Positions 41,609 through 54,870 of a stretch of 64,000 bases of DNA are shown piece after piece (position 1 is the first letter of the stretch; every line of letters starts with the position of its first letter). The stretch lies in contig NC_072893.1 of assembly GCF_027943255.1 (NCBI RefSeq), positions 22,032,001-22,096,000 of the forward strand, written 5' to 3'. The notes beneath the pieces were generated by a model that had not been told where the DNA came from, ran no database searches, and saw nothing but the letters and a program-made list of their open reading frames with translations. Made by a program: the position numbers and the translations under genes. This stretch comes from Anastrepha obliqua (Eukaryota; Arthropoda; Insecta; Diptera; Tephritidae).

Positions 41609-41939
41609 AATGAAAAGCCCGACATATTGTTGCACCTTGTTATATCTGCTACTATGATAATTACTTTGTTTATATCGCACTGGCTGCATTTAGGTTAGTA
41701 GGTTAAAAATTTGAAACTTCTGAAAAACAAAACATGAAATAAAAACACATTTAAACGTTAAGTGTTTATAAGCTTTGATTCCAACTTGATTCGTTTTTTT
41801 TTTTTTTTTTTTTTTTATTTACACCGTTTTTAAATATTGACATATTTATTATAAAATTAATTTCTAATTAGCTTCTAAGGAAAAAGTGGAATGACATTTG
41901 GAACATTAGCCGCGACGTGTCGTGAAATGTGTATTCCAA

Positions 41940-44900
41940 TTACGCCAGGTATGTGCTTGCCGATACATTGCCACCTGTTCCGGTCCAGTTGGTGTGCACG
42001 AATTTGCCCTCTGCACCTAACAACTCGTAGGTGTGTGCACCGAAGTAATCACGTTGAGCTTGCAATAAGTTCGCGGGCAGCTTCTCAGTGCGATAGCCAT
42101 CGTAGAAGGAGAGTGCGGTCGAGAGAGCTGGCACAGGGATACCCCATAGAAAGGCATTGGCCACAACTTGACGCCAAGAGTTCTGGCCCACTTCAATTGC
42201 CTTCTTGAAAAAGTCGTCCAATAATAAATTCGAAAGCTGTGGATTGCGAGTGTAGGCGTCCTTGATGTTGCCCAAAAAGACACTGCAAAGGAAAAAACAA
42301 TAAAATAATAAGTTAAAAGTCAACAAGCAAATATATGAGCGACACAAGAGAGAGAGCGCGCGCTCCTCAACTAGGTTACACACCTGCGAATGATGCAACC
42401 GCCGCGCCACATCAAAGCAATGCCGCCATAATTCAAGTTCCAATTGTTGTCCTTGGCAGCTTCACGCATCAGCATGAAACCTTGTGCATACGACACGATT
42501 TTCGCGCAGTACAACGCATGCTTAATGTGATTCAAAAACACGGGTAGATTCTCAACCTTAGCCTGCACGCCTGGGCCCGACAATTGCTTGCTGGCCGCTA
42601 CACGTTCATCCTTTAAGGCAGAGAGACAACGCGAGAACACCGCCTCACCAATTAGCGTTACAGGTACACCATATTGCAGCGCCGCAATTGCTGTCCATTT
42701 TCCGGTACCCTTCTGCCCAGCCGTGTCACGTATCCGCTCCAGCAAGTAGCCTTTGTCATCTTTGAAATTGAGAATATCACGTGTGATTTCCGTAAGGAAC
42801 GAGTCCAACTCTTCACTATTCCATTTTTCGAATTCAGCAGCCATTTGCGATTGGGTCAGACCAAGCGCTTTCATGATTTGATAAGCTTCGCAAATCAATT
42901 GCATATCACCATATTCGATGCCATTGTGCACCATTTTCACAAAGTGTCCAGCACCGCCTTCGCCTACCCACTCGCAACATGGTTCGTTGTCTGCCTTCGC
43001 GCAGATGGCCTGGAAAATGGGTTGTATGAGTGGCCAAGCTTCCGGATGGCCACCGGGCATGAGGGATGGTCCATGACGTGCACCTTCTTCGCCGCCGCTC
43101 ACGCCAGAACCGACGTACAATATTTTTTTGGCACGCAATTCATCACAACGGCGTGCGGTGTCCTGGTACTCGGAGTTGCCACCATCGATGATCACATCGC
43201 CGGGCGAAAGGAGTGGCAGCAATTGCTTGATGAAATCGTCCACCGCGCTACCGGCTGTTGGAAATGAAAAGCAAAATCGAAATCAGTAAAAGATAAGTTG
43301 TTGAAGGGTTTTATGTAGATATGAATGCACGAAATGGAGTCATGACAGATAACCGTGAAAAGAATATACTAGCTTCTCGACAGCCTAATGAAAAAAAAAA
43401 CAAATAGTACAAACAAAAAATGATTTTGCAAAAAAAAAAAAAATAAATAAGAAAGAATTTAGTAAAAGGAAGCGAAGCTCATCGTTTAAAATGTGCTGCA
43501 GTCGTAAGATATTTTCTCCCGTATATTTGCAACTTTTGTGACTCCTTTCGAGCGAGATGGTTAACATTAAAATATATTTTAGGTTAGTTTAGGTAAATTT
43601 GGCTGATCTGAATAGCCCTCACAGAGACCACAAGGGTCCAAAATGTTACCAGTATTGTTGGAGTCATCTTAAACACAGTTCGTGATACTTTTCTTGGCGA
43701 TTGAAATACGAGGGCGGTTCAATAAGTACGCGTGCTTGATGACAAAGCGCGTTCCTGAGGAAAATTAGTGATAGCATCGTGCGCTGGCATCTATCAAACG
43801 ACGGCTAAACAAATTTCAAACTGATTGATAGGTTAGTTTGGATTTGGAAGAGCTATTCATGCTATATACATGTTTCGTGATTTTCGCTAAGATGGAAACA
43901 GAGCAGCAGTTCGGTAATTCGCTTTTTGTTGTTGGATGGGAAAAGATGCGAGGAAATAAAAGCAAAGTTGGATGCTATCTATGCGGACTCTTCGCCATCT
44001 ATAACCACAGTTAGACATTGGATCAACCAGTTTAAACGTGCGCGAACATCCGTTTTTGATACGGAGCGACCAGGACGCCCGGCAGACGTGGTTACCGAGG
44101 AAATCATTCAAAAAGTCCACCACATGATTCTCGTTGATCGACGAACGAAAGTGCGCGGAGTAACAGAGGTCATAGGCGTGTCGGCCGGAACGGCAAATAA
44201 TATTTTACATGATAAGTTGGCGATGAAAAAATTCTCAGTTCGATGGGTGCTGCGATTGCTCACGGTGGACAACAAGCGGATGCGGCTATTAACTTCGAAA
44301 CAGTGTTTTGAGCAATTTAAGCGAGATCCGAAGGAATTTTTTGCATCGAGTTGTCACCGGTGAGGAAACCTGGATTCATCGTTTACACACGCGAAACTAA
44401 GCAACAATCAAAACAATGGTTTTCTCCCGATGAATTTGCTCCAAAGAAGGTGAAGATAGACCCATCGGCCGGAAAGGCCATGGCGATGATTTTTTGGGGT
44501 GCGAACGGCGTCATCCTCATGGGTTTTTGAGAAAAATGAAGAACGATCATTGAACAAAATCACAGTGAGTTATTGGGCCGCTTTCACAAAAAATTGAAGG
44601 AGGCACTGCCGCATTTGGCGTAAAAGAAGGTTCTGTTTCACCCCGATAACACACCAGCACATTCATCCGGAGTTGTTGCCGCCAAACTGCGTGAATTGTA
44701 TTATGAATTGCTGTCGCACCCCCTCGTATTCGCCCGATCTGGCTCCCTGCGACTTTTTCTTGTTCCCTAACATGAAGAAATGGCTCGCGGGAAAAAAATT
44801 TAGTTCAAACGAGGGAGTCATCGCCGAGGGAGAGGCATATTTTAGAGAGTTCGACAAATCCTATTTTTTGGAGAGATTAAAAAAATGGCCGAAGCGTTGA

Positions 44901-47900
44901 GAGAAGTGTATCTTTCTAAAAGAGGACTATGTTGAAAAAAAAAATATTTTTGAAAAAATTATGTCTTCATTCCTAACACGGGTACTTATTGAACCTGCTT
45001 GTATATTCCAATATTTAAAGATTTTAACAGGATTTGTATAAGTCACCTTGCAATGCTCTGATTGTTATTCTAAATTAATTGGCTCTAGTCATCCCATCCA
45101 TTGGATGCTGAAACTCTGTGACGCTCGCACATAATAGAAATGTTTGCTTCCATTTCGAGCAATACAAATGGTTGGGTCTGTTCCCGATTGTAGATAGCAA
45201 TTTGACGGAGATGAAATAGCAATCTCTATGCTCCCCTGGCAGTCTACAAGAATGCCGTAAAGTTGTTAGCAGAGTAAAAAGTGTGTCTTCTCGTCACCAA
45301 TACACCTATTTTGTAATTTTCCGATCATTACAATGATTCCAAAGTGATAGCCAAATTAGAATCAAATTATCTGTGCTGCTTTACGTTCTTTTCTAAAACT
45401 GCGTTGGACTGTCGTCTGATCTCCATAGGAGCTGGTTAATCAGCTGGGTCCCATAATAATAAATATATTTAGCGCTTACACACTTGTTGGGTGTTGAGCT
45501 CCTCATCCTGTCGTTCCACAAGTGGTCCTAGGATATAGGGACCCCAAAAAAGATTTATTCGTCCCGAAAAAACAGCATTTGCGGGAAGTAAAGTAAAGAA
45601 AAGTGCAGCTGAAACGTATCGTACATTGATCAATATTTACGGTAATGACGCTCCAACAAATACAACTTGTAAAGAAAGGTTTCGACGCTTCCAAAGTGGC
45701 AAGTTCGACGTGAGTAATAAAGATCGCGAAGGGGCACCGAAAAAATTCGAAATGGAAGACACTCAACTATAACAATTATTGGATGAAGACGCATGTCGAA
45801 CCCTTGATGATGTGTCTAAAGAGTTGGATGTTGAGAGATCAGCCGGCGATAAACGTTTGCACGTGATGGGAATTGTCCAGAAAGCAGGTAACTGGGTGTC
45901 ACATCAATTGAAGGAGAGGGATATCGGGAGACGTTTGGTGACGTGTCAGACGCTTCTTGAACGGCAGAAAAGAAAAGGTTTTCTGCATCGCATCGTCACT
46001 GGTGATACAAAATGTCGAGCATCTAAAATGTTGGAGCCTGCAAAGTGAACCAGGTTCATGGTTATGTTGGGCATTTGGTGGGATCAGAAGGGTATCATCT
46101 ATTATGAACTCCATAAACCATCTGAAACTATCACTAGTGATCGTTACCGACTGTAGCTAATGCGTTTTAATCAAGCTCTCAAAGAAAAAGCGGCCGGAAT
46201 GGGACGGTAGACAAGACAAACTGATTTTGCTGCATGACAACACCAGGCCACACGTTGTTAAATCGATCTAGAATATTTAGAGGGGCTGAATTGGGAAATG
46301 AAAAATCGTGCCCCACCCGCCGTACTCCCCAGAAATTTCCCCATCGGATTACCATCTGTTCCGATCAATGCAGTCAGCCCTTATTGGAGAGCAATTCACT
46401 TCTTATGAGAGCATCGCAAACTGGCTCAATGAATGGATCAAGCCAAAAAAACTCGAATTTTTCCTCAGAGAAGTCCGTATGCTACCTAAAAGATGGAGTA
46501 AAGTTATAGCTTCCAATGGCACATACTTCACATATGTATAATAATATTATGAATTATTTAATTGTATAAAGAAAGACGGAAACTTATTCCCATACTCAAT
46601 AGAAGAAGCTGCATGAACGATGAAGAGGAAGAAACGACCTTCACCTCTTCTTCAACTGTCTCGTACTACGTGAAATCACGTTTTGGATCTGGTTTTCTAA
46701 TTTATTGGGGAAAATACAAACATACATCCATACATATTACATAACTACATACAAACAGTGTATACTTTTTATTTAAACTATTACTCAGAGATTACAAAAT
46801 GGCCTTGTACTTAAACACCAAGTGAAACGAAATTTTGAAATGGTTTTGATAGCAACGCAGCGATTAAACATACAACTTATGCGTGACTGACTATCTGCTA
46901 CTTTCATGAATTTACAGTATTGAGCGAAATCTAAGCAACATTTTCTGCCGGCTCCTAGGCTTCTAAAATGTGTATGTATGTATGTAAGAGATCTTCGTAG
47001 CGTAACATCTGTTCATGAGGCAAATAATTTGTAACAATAACAATAACAACTGTTATAAATTATCAAGTGTGGCTGTTCATGTATCCAAAAAAATTGCAAA
47101 GTAGGGGAAAGTGAGAGAGCAAATGGCATTTCATTTTGAGGAGAAGTTGCAAGTTTTTACTGGATAAATTTGTACTTGTAAGAATTTGCAAGTGAGAAAA
47201 ACAACTGATCGCAAAGTAAAATTAAACAGGAATTGCAATTTGCGAATTGAGTCAAATTTCTAAATTTAAATAAAAATTGTAATTAAAATCGAGAATGTAA
47301 GTAAATATGTTTTAGATACGAGTACAATTTATAAAGCTTATTTGAGGTCATATGTGAAATAGAAATTCAACAATGATATAGAGGCATGTACATATATATG
47401 TACTTCTGAGCTACAGCCTCCAGTCACCGTTGCTGCAGTTTCCGAAATACAAATCGAAGGCATTGAAGGTATCTTTTATGTTTTATGCTTCTTCTTCTTG
47501 GCTATTAATTAATTTGGCAATATACATGTACTCCTCCGTTGGGCACCGAGGTCTGGCTAGACTGGCTTTTTCGACTTTGAACGTGAATTTAACATATTTC
47601 TATCATAGCTAATGGCTTGAACTTCTAGGTGGCTTCCTAAAATTTAATTTTCTATCGATTTATGGATATAAGCTTTTGAAAAGAATCCTCGAACAGGACG
47701 AAAAAAGGCCAAACCCGGGTGCTCAACTCAAGGTTTTAAAAAAAGTAGTTCAACGGAGGGATTTACGTACATGCGAACATAGACGGAAGCAAGGAAAATA
47801 TGAAGAAAGCTGTGATTGGCACAACAATGCAATTGCTAATGAAATGTTCTGACAAAATAAAATCTTGTGACGCTAAGCTTGTTATTTTGCCTTTTATTTG

Positions 47901-50587
47901 CTTAATTTTTTTTTTTTTAATTTAATACGAGGTAGTTTAGATTAGGTTATACTGGCTGGTCGAAGCCACGCAAAGACCATTTTGGTTTATAGCGGTACCA
48001 GATCAAAGTCTTTTTTTTTGTTTTAGCGAAAATATGCATCACTCAAGATACGTGGTAGCTCCTAATACGAGGTAGTTCAACTGAAAAAATGTTTACTTTT
48101 TGTAATTTTTCCCGCCAAAAATTTAATCAGCTGTTCGTAAAACTTGCAATTTTTTACTGGTTTTACGTTCATGTACTTTTTTTCATATTTTTCTCGAATT
48201 AATTAATTTACTGGGTAATTTTTACATGAACAGACCTATATATATTTAAGGTCAAAACACGTATATTCATACAAGTAAATTAAATTTAGAATTTAATTCA
48301 AAATTCAAGCTCTGTTCTTTTTTTTTTTTTTAATTTTCGCCTCGACCTGCAGTTCGCGTAAAGATTCACTTGAAGTTCATAGTAGATACTCAAAACTGTC
48401 CCGAAGTAACCTTTTTAGTTCATTGAATAATCGGAAATCACACGGAGCTAAATCCGGTGAATTGGCGTTGGTTCAGAAACTATATGGGCCGAAGTTTTCG
48501 CCAATGGCTATCGAGGGTAATACGCAGATAATAATGGCAGTACTGTCAACCGAAAAAAAAAAACATTTTTACCGAGCGATTTATCAGCGAAGCTTAAATT
48601 GGAAAGCAAATATGCAATTTAGTCACAGTACTACATACAAGTCTATGTATACCCCAGATTGGCACAAGTTACTGAACTTTACTTATGACCATTTTTGTTC
48701 CTATTTATTTCTTAGAACCATTCAAATAAGTGGATTAAAAACAGGACACAATATAGAATTTTTTTTAAATTAATTTATTAATTTTCTCCTTTTAGTTACA
48801 GGAGAAAAAGTCTAACTAGAAAGAAAATCAGAACTATCGTAGTTATACTGGCAGGCCACAATTTGTTAGCGGCATAAGCAAACAACTATGACTGCAGATT
48901 TTGCAATGAACTCGAAGAGAGGGAAACTCTAGAATACTGCCTATGTTCGTGCCCTGCATTAGCTAGAACACGAATGAAAGGTTTAGAAGCTCTACAATAT
49001 GATAAGTTAAAATGTCTCTCGGAGTTTGAGCTTCAGGGCTTACTTAGATTCGCAAAGAACGCAGGTTTATTACAAGAAGTCTACTACAAAGAAACGTAAC
49101 GTGAAGCTCCATCTGGTACCACTAAGCTCCAATGGGTCTATGTGATGGCTTTCAACCTAATCTAACCTAACCTATGCACATTAACGTAAACGTAGATAAT
49201 TTCTTCGTCCCAAGAAGCGCGCAAAATTTAATTTGATTATTAAAAATTTCTTGAAAAAAAAAAACATGTGTCAACACCATTAAATATTAATCAACAACTA
49301 ACTACCTTTACCCATTTACCCTACTTATTTATATTTCATAGCTATTTTGCTCTTATTTTCTTTTCACAAACATTAATAGTTCAAATTTTTTGGCGATGTG
49401 TCTCAAACAAAACTAAATGCTGCAATGTACCAATCAGCTGTTGTTGCTTACACTCGTACACTGTCATATACATATATGTATGTATGTATGTATGTGAATA
49501 TGGAAATTAACCATTTGTGTATATGTATGTGTCGTCACCGCACATTACATTCACTTGACCGTAACAGCATGCTCCTTATTCGTGACGCAACGATGACGTC
49601 GCATTTGGTGCCGATCAAGGCAATCGGTAAAGCCACTCAATGCATAGTAAAAGTAAAGTGCGTTCAAAATCAGCAAAACGATAATGCAAACAGTGAGTAC
49701 ACATGTGTGTACATGTGTATGTCTGTACACATTTGTTGTATGTTAATGTTCGCACTCCAGGCGACCGAAGTGATTACCGGTTCGTGTATACACTTGAACT
49801 CACATCTATACATATATATATCGACAAATGTGCATGGGTGTGTGTATGTGTGTGTATGCGAACGACTTTGACAGTGACATTGTCATTCTGGACTTACCCT
49901 TGACTAAAAGCATGACTTTGCGTGGCACCTTCAATTTGCTCACCATATCCTGTAATGATGTTGCACCAATCACATTTGTACCCTTGGCCTCGTTCTGCAG
50001 AAATTGGTTGACCTACACCGGCGTGAATGTGAAAGCAAAGTCAAATATTCAAAGGTTCATACTTTTACTACGATCGATCGGTCGGTCGATCGATCGATTG
50101 ATAGCTCGATAGCTCACTCACCTTCTCGACGGTGCGATTGTAGGCGCATACTACAAATCCATTATCATTCATATTCAAAATTAGATTCTGACCCATTACG
50201 GCCAAGCCAATCAATGCAATATCTGCTTTCCTGTAATGTCATTTGAACAATAATTATTGAGCAGCCAAATAAACATGTATGTATGTGTGTATGTGTGTAT
50301 ATAAAATGTAGCGTTAAGGGTTAAAAGTGATTTTATGGAAAATACAAAGGGTCATTATAATTTTTTACAAAATGTTAAAAAGTGCATGGCGCTGCAGAGC
50401 ACTAATCGCACAACAAGTAAACTGTTTACATATTTATATATAATGTGTATGTATATGTGTATGTGTATGGCGTGAGGCTCTCAGCGTGGTGCTAACCATG
50501 TACTCGTAGGTATACATTTATGTGCATATGTATGTATGTATGTAAAACTAACGACTAGTTGTGCCATGTATTTACTTACGCTGACAT
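41940..50587 (-). CDS. Pgd: 6-phosphogluconate dehydrogenase, decarboxylating, five exons
   Basis: I rebuilt exons 50580-50587, 50122-50230, 49898-50012, 42384-43254 and 41940-42282 (8, 109, 115, 871 and 343 nt). All have GT/AG sites and closing phases, giving 481 aa, the family's normal length. The enzyme converts 6-phosphogluconate and NADP+ to ribulose 5-phosphate, CO2 and NADPH in the cytosolic pentose phosphate pathway. Visible residues are the nucleotide-binding GLAVMG (11-16), IIDGGNSEY (99-107), [13 protein letters not shown] (125-137) and catalytic K184 in [15 protein letters not shown] with H187, N188 and E191. The C terminus is [13 protein letters not shown]...HTNWTG...STYLA. Exon 1 encodes only Met-Ser and part of Ala. 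Intron 3 is 6643 nt and TE-filled. All catalytic residues are intact, so the gene should be functional. Confidence 0.96.
43583..43680 (-). mobile_element. LINE 3' UTR remnant
   Basis: The minus strand ends in a CCTAAACTAACCT tail preceded by ...CCTTGTGGTCTCTGTGAGGG. This resembles the 3' ends of the CCTAA-tailed LINEs elsewhere in the window. It lies in Pgd intron 3. Confidence 0.45.
43709..45003 (+). mobile_element. DD34D mariner, full length but degenerate
   Basis: The ends CGAGGGCGGTTCAATAAGTA and, on the right read inward, CAAGCAGGTTCAATAAGTAC are imperfect inverted repeats. Transposase parts are 43926-44363 ([60 protein letters not shown]), then frameshifts. [30 protein letters not shown] and [20 protein letters not shown] follow. 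The C terminus [20 protein letters not shown] is at 44730-44900. The first catalytic aspartate is read as Glu (TGEETW), a lesion or variant. It lies in Pgd intron 3, opposite to the gene. Confidence 0.83.
45500..46545 (+). mobile_element. mariner, degenerate, related to the intact copy at 54871
   Basis: Fragments read [98 protein letters not shown], then [20 protein letters not shown] and [19 protein letters not shown] (ends 46541). In the triad regions TGDEKW reads TGDTKC and SPDLAPSD reads SPEISPSD. The ends are not sharp. It lies in Pgd intron 3. Confidence 0.8.
46560..48340. other. Pgd intron 3 sequence; one LINE tail, otherwise nothing recognised
   Basis: A (TATG)n run is at about 46972-46986. 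At 47936-48010 the minus strand reads like a LINE 3' end with a CCTAATCTAAACTACCT tail. The remainder shows no gene. Confidence 0.4.
48345..48475 (-). mobile_element. mariner C-terminal fragment
   Basis: The minus strand encodes [20 protein letters not shown] and a broken C terminus (SLRELQVEA). This is the third-aspartate region of a mariner. The ORF on the other strand is a shadow. Confidence 0.65.
48845..49165 (+). mobile_element. LINE C-terminal fragment with CCTAA tail
   Basis: The frame encodes the zinc-knuckle [20 protein letters not shown] and [20 protein letters not shown], stopping at 49099. A 3' UTR ends ACCTAATCTAACCTAACCTA near 49172. It lies in Pgd intron 3. Confidence 0.75.
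49468..49860. repeat. TATG/TGTG microsatellite cluster in Pgd intron 3
   Basis: Runs of ATGT (about 49478-49494) and GTGT-rich stretches (about 49700-49730, 49838-49857) lie close to the exon 3 donor. Further ATGT runs are in the first intron (about 50275-50300, 50445-50470, 50525-50545). Confidence 0.75.
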
Positions 50588-50599
50588 GATTTTTTCGTT

Positions 50600-52430
50600 G
50601 TTCTTGTTTCTGCTTATTGCTTATTGCTTTTACAGTATTTGTAAGTACTATACGTTCGGCTTCTTTTGCCCTGCTCTCCACTTGTGACGATCACTACACC
50701 TTTTTCCACACAGTTTAATCACCGCTTTCACTGGCTTAGCACTAAAGTTTCCACTGCTTTTTCTCTCGTTTATGTACCGTACTTGTTGGCAATCGCGCGA
50801 TTACTGAACGTTGAAATGTGTTGAAAAGCCGTATTAGTGTGGCGACTGGCTGATTGTTTCACAACAGCCGGTAGAAGTAGTGTATGCCAGAAAGGAAGCC
50901 AAAAGTGGGGCCGATAACGTGGAGCTTTATATTGGGGTTGAGCTTTGACGTGCGGTTAAGCTTTTTTGGCGCGAATGCATTCATGTAAATGCACATACGT
51001 ACATGCATATATATGTAAGTGAACGAGATTTCATTATTTCACAGAAGGGCATCGGGTTGCTATACTTATAAATATGTACATATGTACATACAATAAATTT
51101 AAATTTAAAATTTGTTAGAATTCGTTAGCGTTTATTTGTGTAAATTAATGCCCATTTGTTTTGGACATTATGCGAAGCTTTCCAACAACAAAATAATGTA
51201 TGCATGTATGTTCATTAGGATGGTCCAAAAAAAATGTTTTTCTCAATGCTACCACTTAAATTTGTTCTATGACAAAAAAACGAGTCACCAATATTTTTGT
51301 TTTTATTTATTTAATATTTGCCCGTGCCAAGAACGCTTTAAAACTGGCCACTGAATTCCCATGGGAAAATGCACTTTTCCGTAAATTTGTTATCAAATGT
51401 TTACAAATCGATATTTTTAATCTTATTTTTTTAATTTCCCTTCACAAGCGTCAACAAAATTATACTTAATGCTTTATTAAAAAAAAAAAATAATAATTTT
51501 TAACGTAATCCGGCAAGATCCAATTATGGGGTTACGGGTAGTCAGAATTTTCAAAAAATTGAATTTTTTTGCATTTTCTTGAAGTATTATATCTTAAAAA
51601 GATTCTGTGAAAATTTGAAGTGTATCCGGCAAACACTTTTCGAGTTATTCAACAATTAACAAGGGGCGCTCCGAAGCGTTCGCAAAACTTTAAATGCGTT
51701 TTTCTCAAAACTATGTTTTTTGAACTGGTGATCACTGTAATTTAAAACCCGCTTGGTAGATTTCAATAAAATTTTTACTGCCTTTGAAAAACGTAAAAAA
51801 CGCATGCCTGATCGCAGGATTTTTTTTTCAGAAATTTTTCGATTTTTTTCAAACAATTACATAATTGTCGGTTTTTTTCTCGAAAATCTGAAAAAATATT
51901 TCCTGAGGCTGCCGGTTAATTTCGAAAAAAAAACTTCAATCAGGCACAAGATTATCTATTGATAAACCTAATTTCTCTTCTCCGAGTGATTTTAGTTGAA
52001 TCTCCAAGGACTTGTGATGATCACCGCAAGGGACTTCTGGAGAAACGGGATCCACACAAACAGCGATAACTTTTAGAATTATTAATTTTTTTTTGTTAAA
52101 ATTTTGCTAAAGTCAAATCGAAAAAGTATGTATTAATGATTTTGTAAAATAAGGCAATTAACTAGCAGAAAAAAAATTATTGAAAATCATCGTTTTTCAG
52201 GCCTCTGACTAGCACTAACCCCTTCTAGGGTTGCATTTACGAAGGATGGAGAAAAAGGAGTACAAACTTTCCCGCAAAGTAGGTAATTAGTAGTTAGGGA
52301 GAGTATTCATTAGATAGAACTCTTTCTGCTCTACAAAATTATGTTAATTGTATTTTTGAGTTATTTAATTTTTTATTAGTTTTGAAGCTTAGAAATGGAA
52401 TACCCAGGAGGCAAAAATTAACATTTTCGA
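50600..52430. other. Pgd upstream region and unassigned repeat-like sequence
   Basis: 50600-50880 is probably Pgd 5' leader and promoter (minus strand), with no clear TATA box. 51210-52230 starts GGATGGTCCAAAAAAAATGT and has long A/T runs and short unrelated frames. It looks like an old transposon, but I found no terminal repeats or protein to name it. Confidence 0.4.
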
Positions 52431-52439
52431 CACCTGCTC

Positions 52440-53345
52440 CTCTTTGCTTTTCATCGATGTTTGCGACGAGTATGAAGAAGGTGTCATAGGCGATTGAGTC
52501 TACAGCACGGAATGGTTTGCGCAGTTCAAAAATGGGGACTTTGACGTCGATGACACGCCACTTCTGAAGGAGAACAGTCGCCAAACCAGTCGTGAATTGG
52601 CGGAAAAAATGAATTGCGATCGTAAAACGATTCTCAGTCGCCTTCATTCAGTAGGTTTTACCGAGAAATTGGAAGTCTGATGAGCTCAACAAACAAAGAA
52701 AATCACCTTCAAATTGCTTCTCGGCATCTCGCCCGCCATCGAGCAACTCGCGGTCATAAACAGCGCTTTTTGGGAGATGAGAAATGGTGGCTATACATCA
52801 AAATGAAGCAAAGAAAGAAGTGCGTGGCTTCAGGAGATACGCCAAAGCCGAGAGTCAAGGCGGATCTTCATCCAAAGAAGATCATGATAAGTGTTTGGTG
52901 GGACTGGGAGGGCATGGTGCACTGCAACATGCTCCAAAAGAATGACATGGTCGACAAGAAGCTCTACATTGCCCAGCTACATCGCATGAATGAGGCTATT
53001 CGACTGAAAAGAGCTGATCGGCATGGTCAAACCACACGACAATGCCAGGCCCCAAGTTGCACAAGTCGTCAAAGCCACACTCCAAGAGCTCGAACGGTAG
53101 GTCCTTCAGTATCCGCCTTATTTTCCGGACCTTGCACCATCCGATTACCATCTTTTCCGCTCTCTGTCAAACCATATGAAGGGCGTTACCTTCGATAACA
53201 GAGAGGTCCTTAAAAACTGGCTCAACAACTTCTTTGACACCAGACCAGGCGATTTTGGCGGAACGGCGTCAATAAATTGGTCGAAAGGTGGAAAGAGGTT
53301 GTGAACAGCAACGCCGAATATTTAATTGATTAACTCATTGATATA
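52440..53345 (+). mobile_element. mariner, degenerate
   Basis: Broken frames read EWFAQFKNGDFDVDDTPL, SRELAEKMNCDRKTILSRLH, ASRHLARHRATRGHKQRFLG and DEKWWLYIKMKQRKKCVASG. Next are KIMISVWWDWEGMVHCNMLQ (52880-52940), a frameshifted PHDNARPQVAQVVKATLQEL and the terminal NWLNNFFDTRPGDFG. Most of the catalytic domain survives in pieces. Terminal repeats are not clear. Confidence 0.75.
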
Positions 53346-53405
53346 ATTAAGTGTTTTTTGTTTAAATAAAAGTCTTCGTTAAAAAGGCTACGAACTTATT
53401 CTATA

Positions 53406-54422
53406 CTAGCAAACCCGGCCCCCTTCGCTGGGCACACTAAAATAGAATAGATATGGTTTAGAACAGAAAAGATATGGTTTTCATATTATTTATTTCTTTA
53501 TTCTTTATTCAAGCGCTTTGGCATAAACAATATTTTTTGTTTTTCTATTTGTTTTTGAGTAAATATAAAATTTAAATTGAAAATCAGGAAAAAAGAATAT
53601 TGTTTTTAAATTTCAAATCAACGCATATGAATAATCTTTTTTTCTGATCATCCATGAATTTTTCGTTTCAATTTATATGTTTTATTAAGCATTGGAGCTT
53701 TTTTAACCATTATCCATTTATATTTTTCAAAAAAAAAAAAACGAAAAAAATTGTTTTTTCCACGAACACATAATTTCATTCGGATTTCACATTAAATTCT
53801 CAAATTTCGTAAGAAATTATTCACTGTTCCAAAATCCACTCCAAAAAAATTCACAAACAATTTTTACATGTTGCACTTACGTTTTTTCCTTATGGCATCC
53901 AAATCAGAAAGAAATATTGACACATTGTAACTCACACTGTCAATTTGACAGTTCAGTTCCGCTCCAAGCGTTAAAAAAGTAAGCGACATTATGGCTGGTT
54001 GAAAAGAACGCTGTACCCGTTGCCAGTGCTCCGAATTACAACCAAACTTTACGAAACCCATTTTCAATACTTACTTAACAATGTGCGTAAGTTTGGTTTA
54101 ATTCGGTGCAAAGACACGGCGGGCCCACGTTTTGGCATATATTTCGAGACCCTAGTCACGGAGCGGCATGAAAAATACTCTGAACTAAAGCATTCACCAA
54201 CAGCTTCCATTTGATTCCCATATTGTACATACACATCCGAAGGTTACCCGGGTCCACGTTTTGACCTATATCTCGAGACCCTATCTACCAATAGGTATCC
54301 AAACTATACGGAAACCATCTTCAATACCTTCTTAACATTGTGTGTAAGTTTGGTTTAATTCGGTGCAGACACGGCCGGTTAGCGAACACACACAAAAAGT
54401 TGACTTTATTTTATATATAAGA
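53406..54422 (-). mobile_element. non-autonomous Helitron 2 (1017 bp)
   Basis: On the minus strand the 5' end TCTTATATATAAAATAAAGT starts at 54422 after an A. The 3' end ...CCGGGTTTGCTAG finishes at 53406 before a T, with a G/C-rich hairpin region just inside. Internal diverged repeats (ACGTTTTGRCMTATATYTCG at about 54130 and 54259; TGTAAGTTTGGTTTAATTCG at two places) recall the array of Helitron 1. There is no coding capacity. Confidence 0.78.
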
Positions 54423-54645
54423 TTTTTTTCAGTTTGTGTCCGAAAAATCCAAATATCTTACGGAACCCTATTTTTTTCCAAAATAAAATGTAATCCATGT
54501 TACTCTTGGATAATGTAGTTTTCGAATGGTGAAAGAATTTTTAAAATCGGTCCAGTAGTTTTTGAGCCTATTCGTTACAAATAAACAAAGAAACAAACAA
54601 ACAAACAAACAAAGTTTTCCTCTTTATAATATTAGTATAGATTTA
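54423..54645 (+). mobile_element. probable RTE-type LINE 3' end
   Basis: The AAACAAACAAACAAACAAAG tract, then TTTTCCTCTTTATAATATTAGTATAGAT, resembles the 3' ends of insect RTE elements. It directly abuts Helitron 2. No coding part remains. Confidence 0.5.
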
Positions 54646-54870
54646 TTAAGATTTTTCACTCGTTGATACATTGGAAGAAAAGTTTTTTTAAGTCCAATGT
54701 GCACCTGCTTACGATTAGAATGCTTGCAATTAGAAAATTATTTTCAACGAATAATAACAAGGTAAAGCGTCAAAATGGAAACAGCGTTGCCAGTCATAAA
54801 ATTTGCACCAAAATTAAATTTTTACTACTACTAGTTTTTTTTTAATATATATATTAATGTTATATATAAT

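Noticed and set aside
42674..43267. Plus-strand 197-codon frame
   Set aside because: It is antisense to Pgd exon 4, whose residues are clearly conserved.
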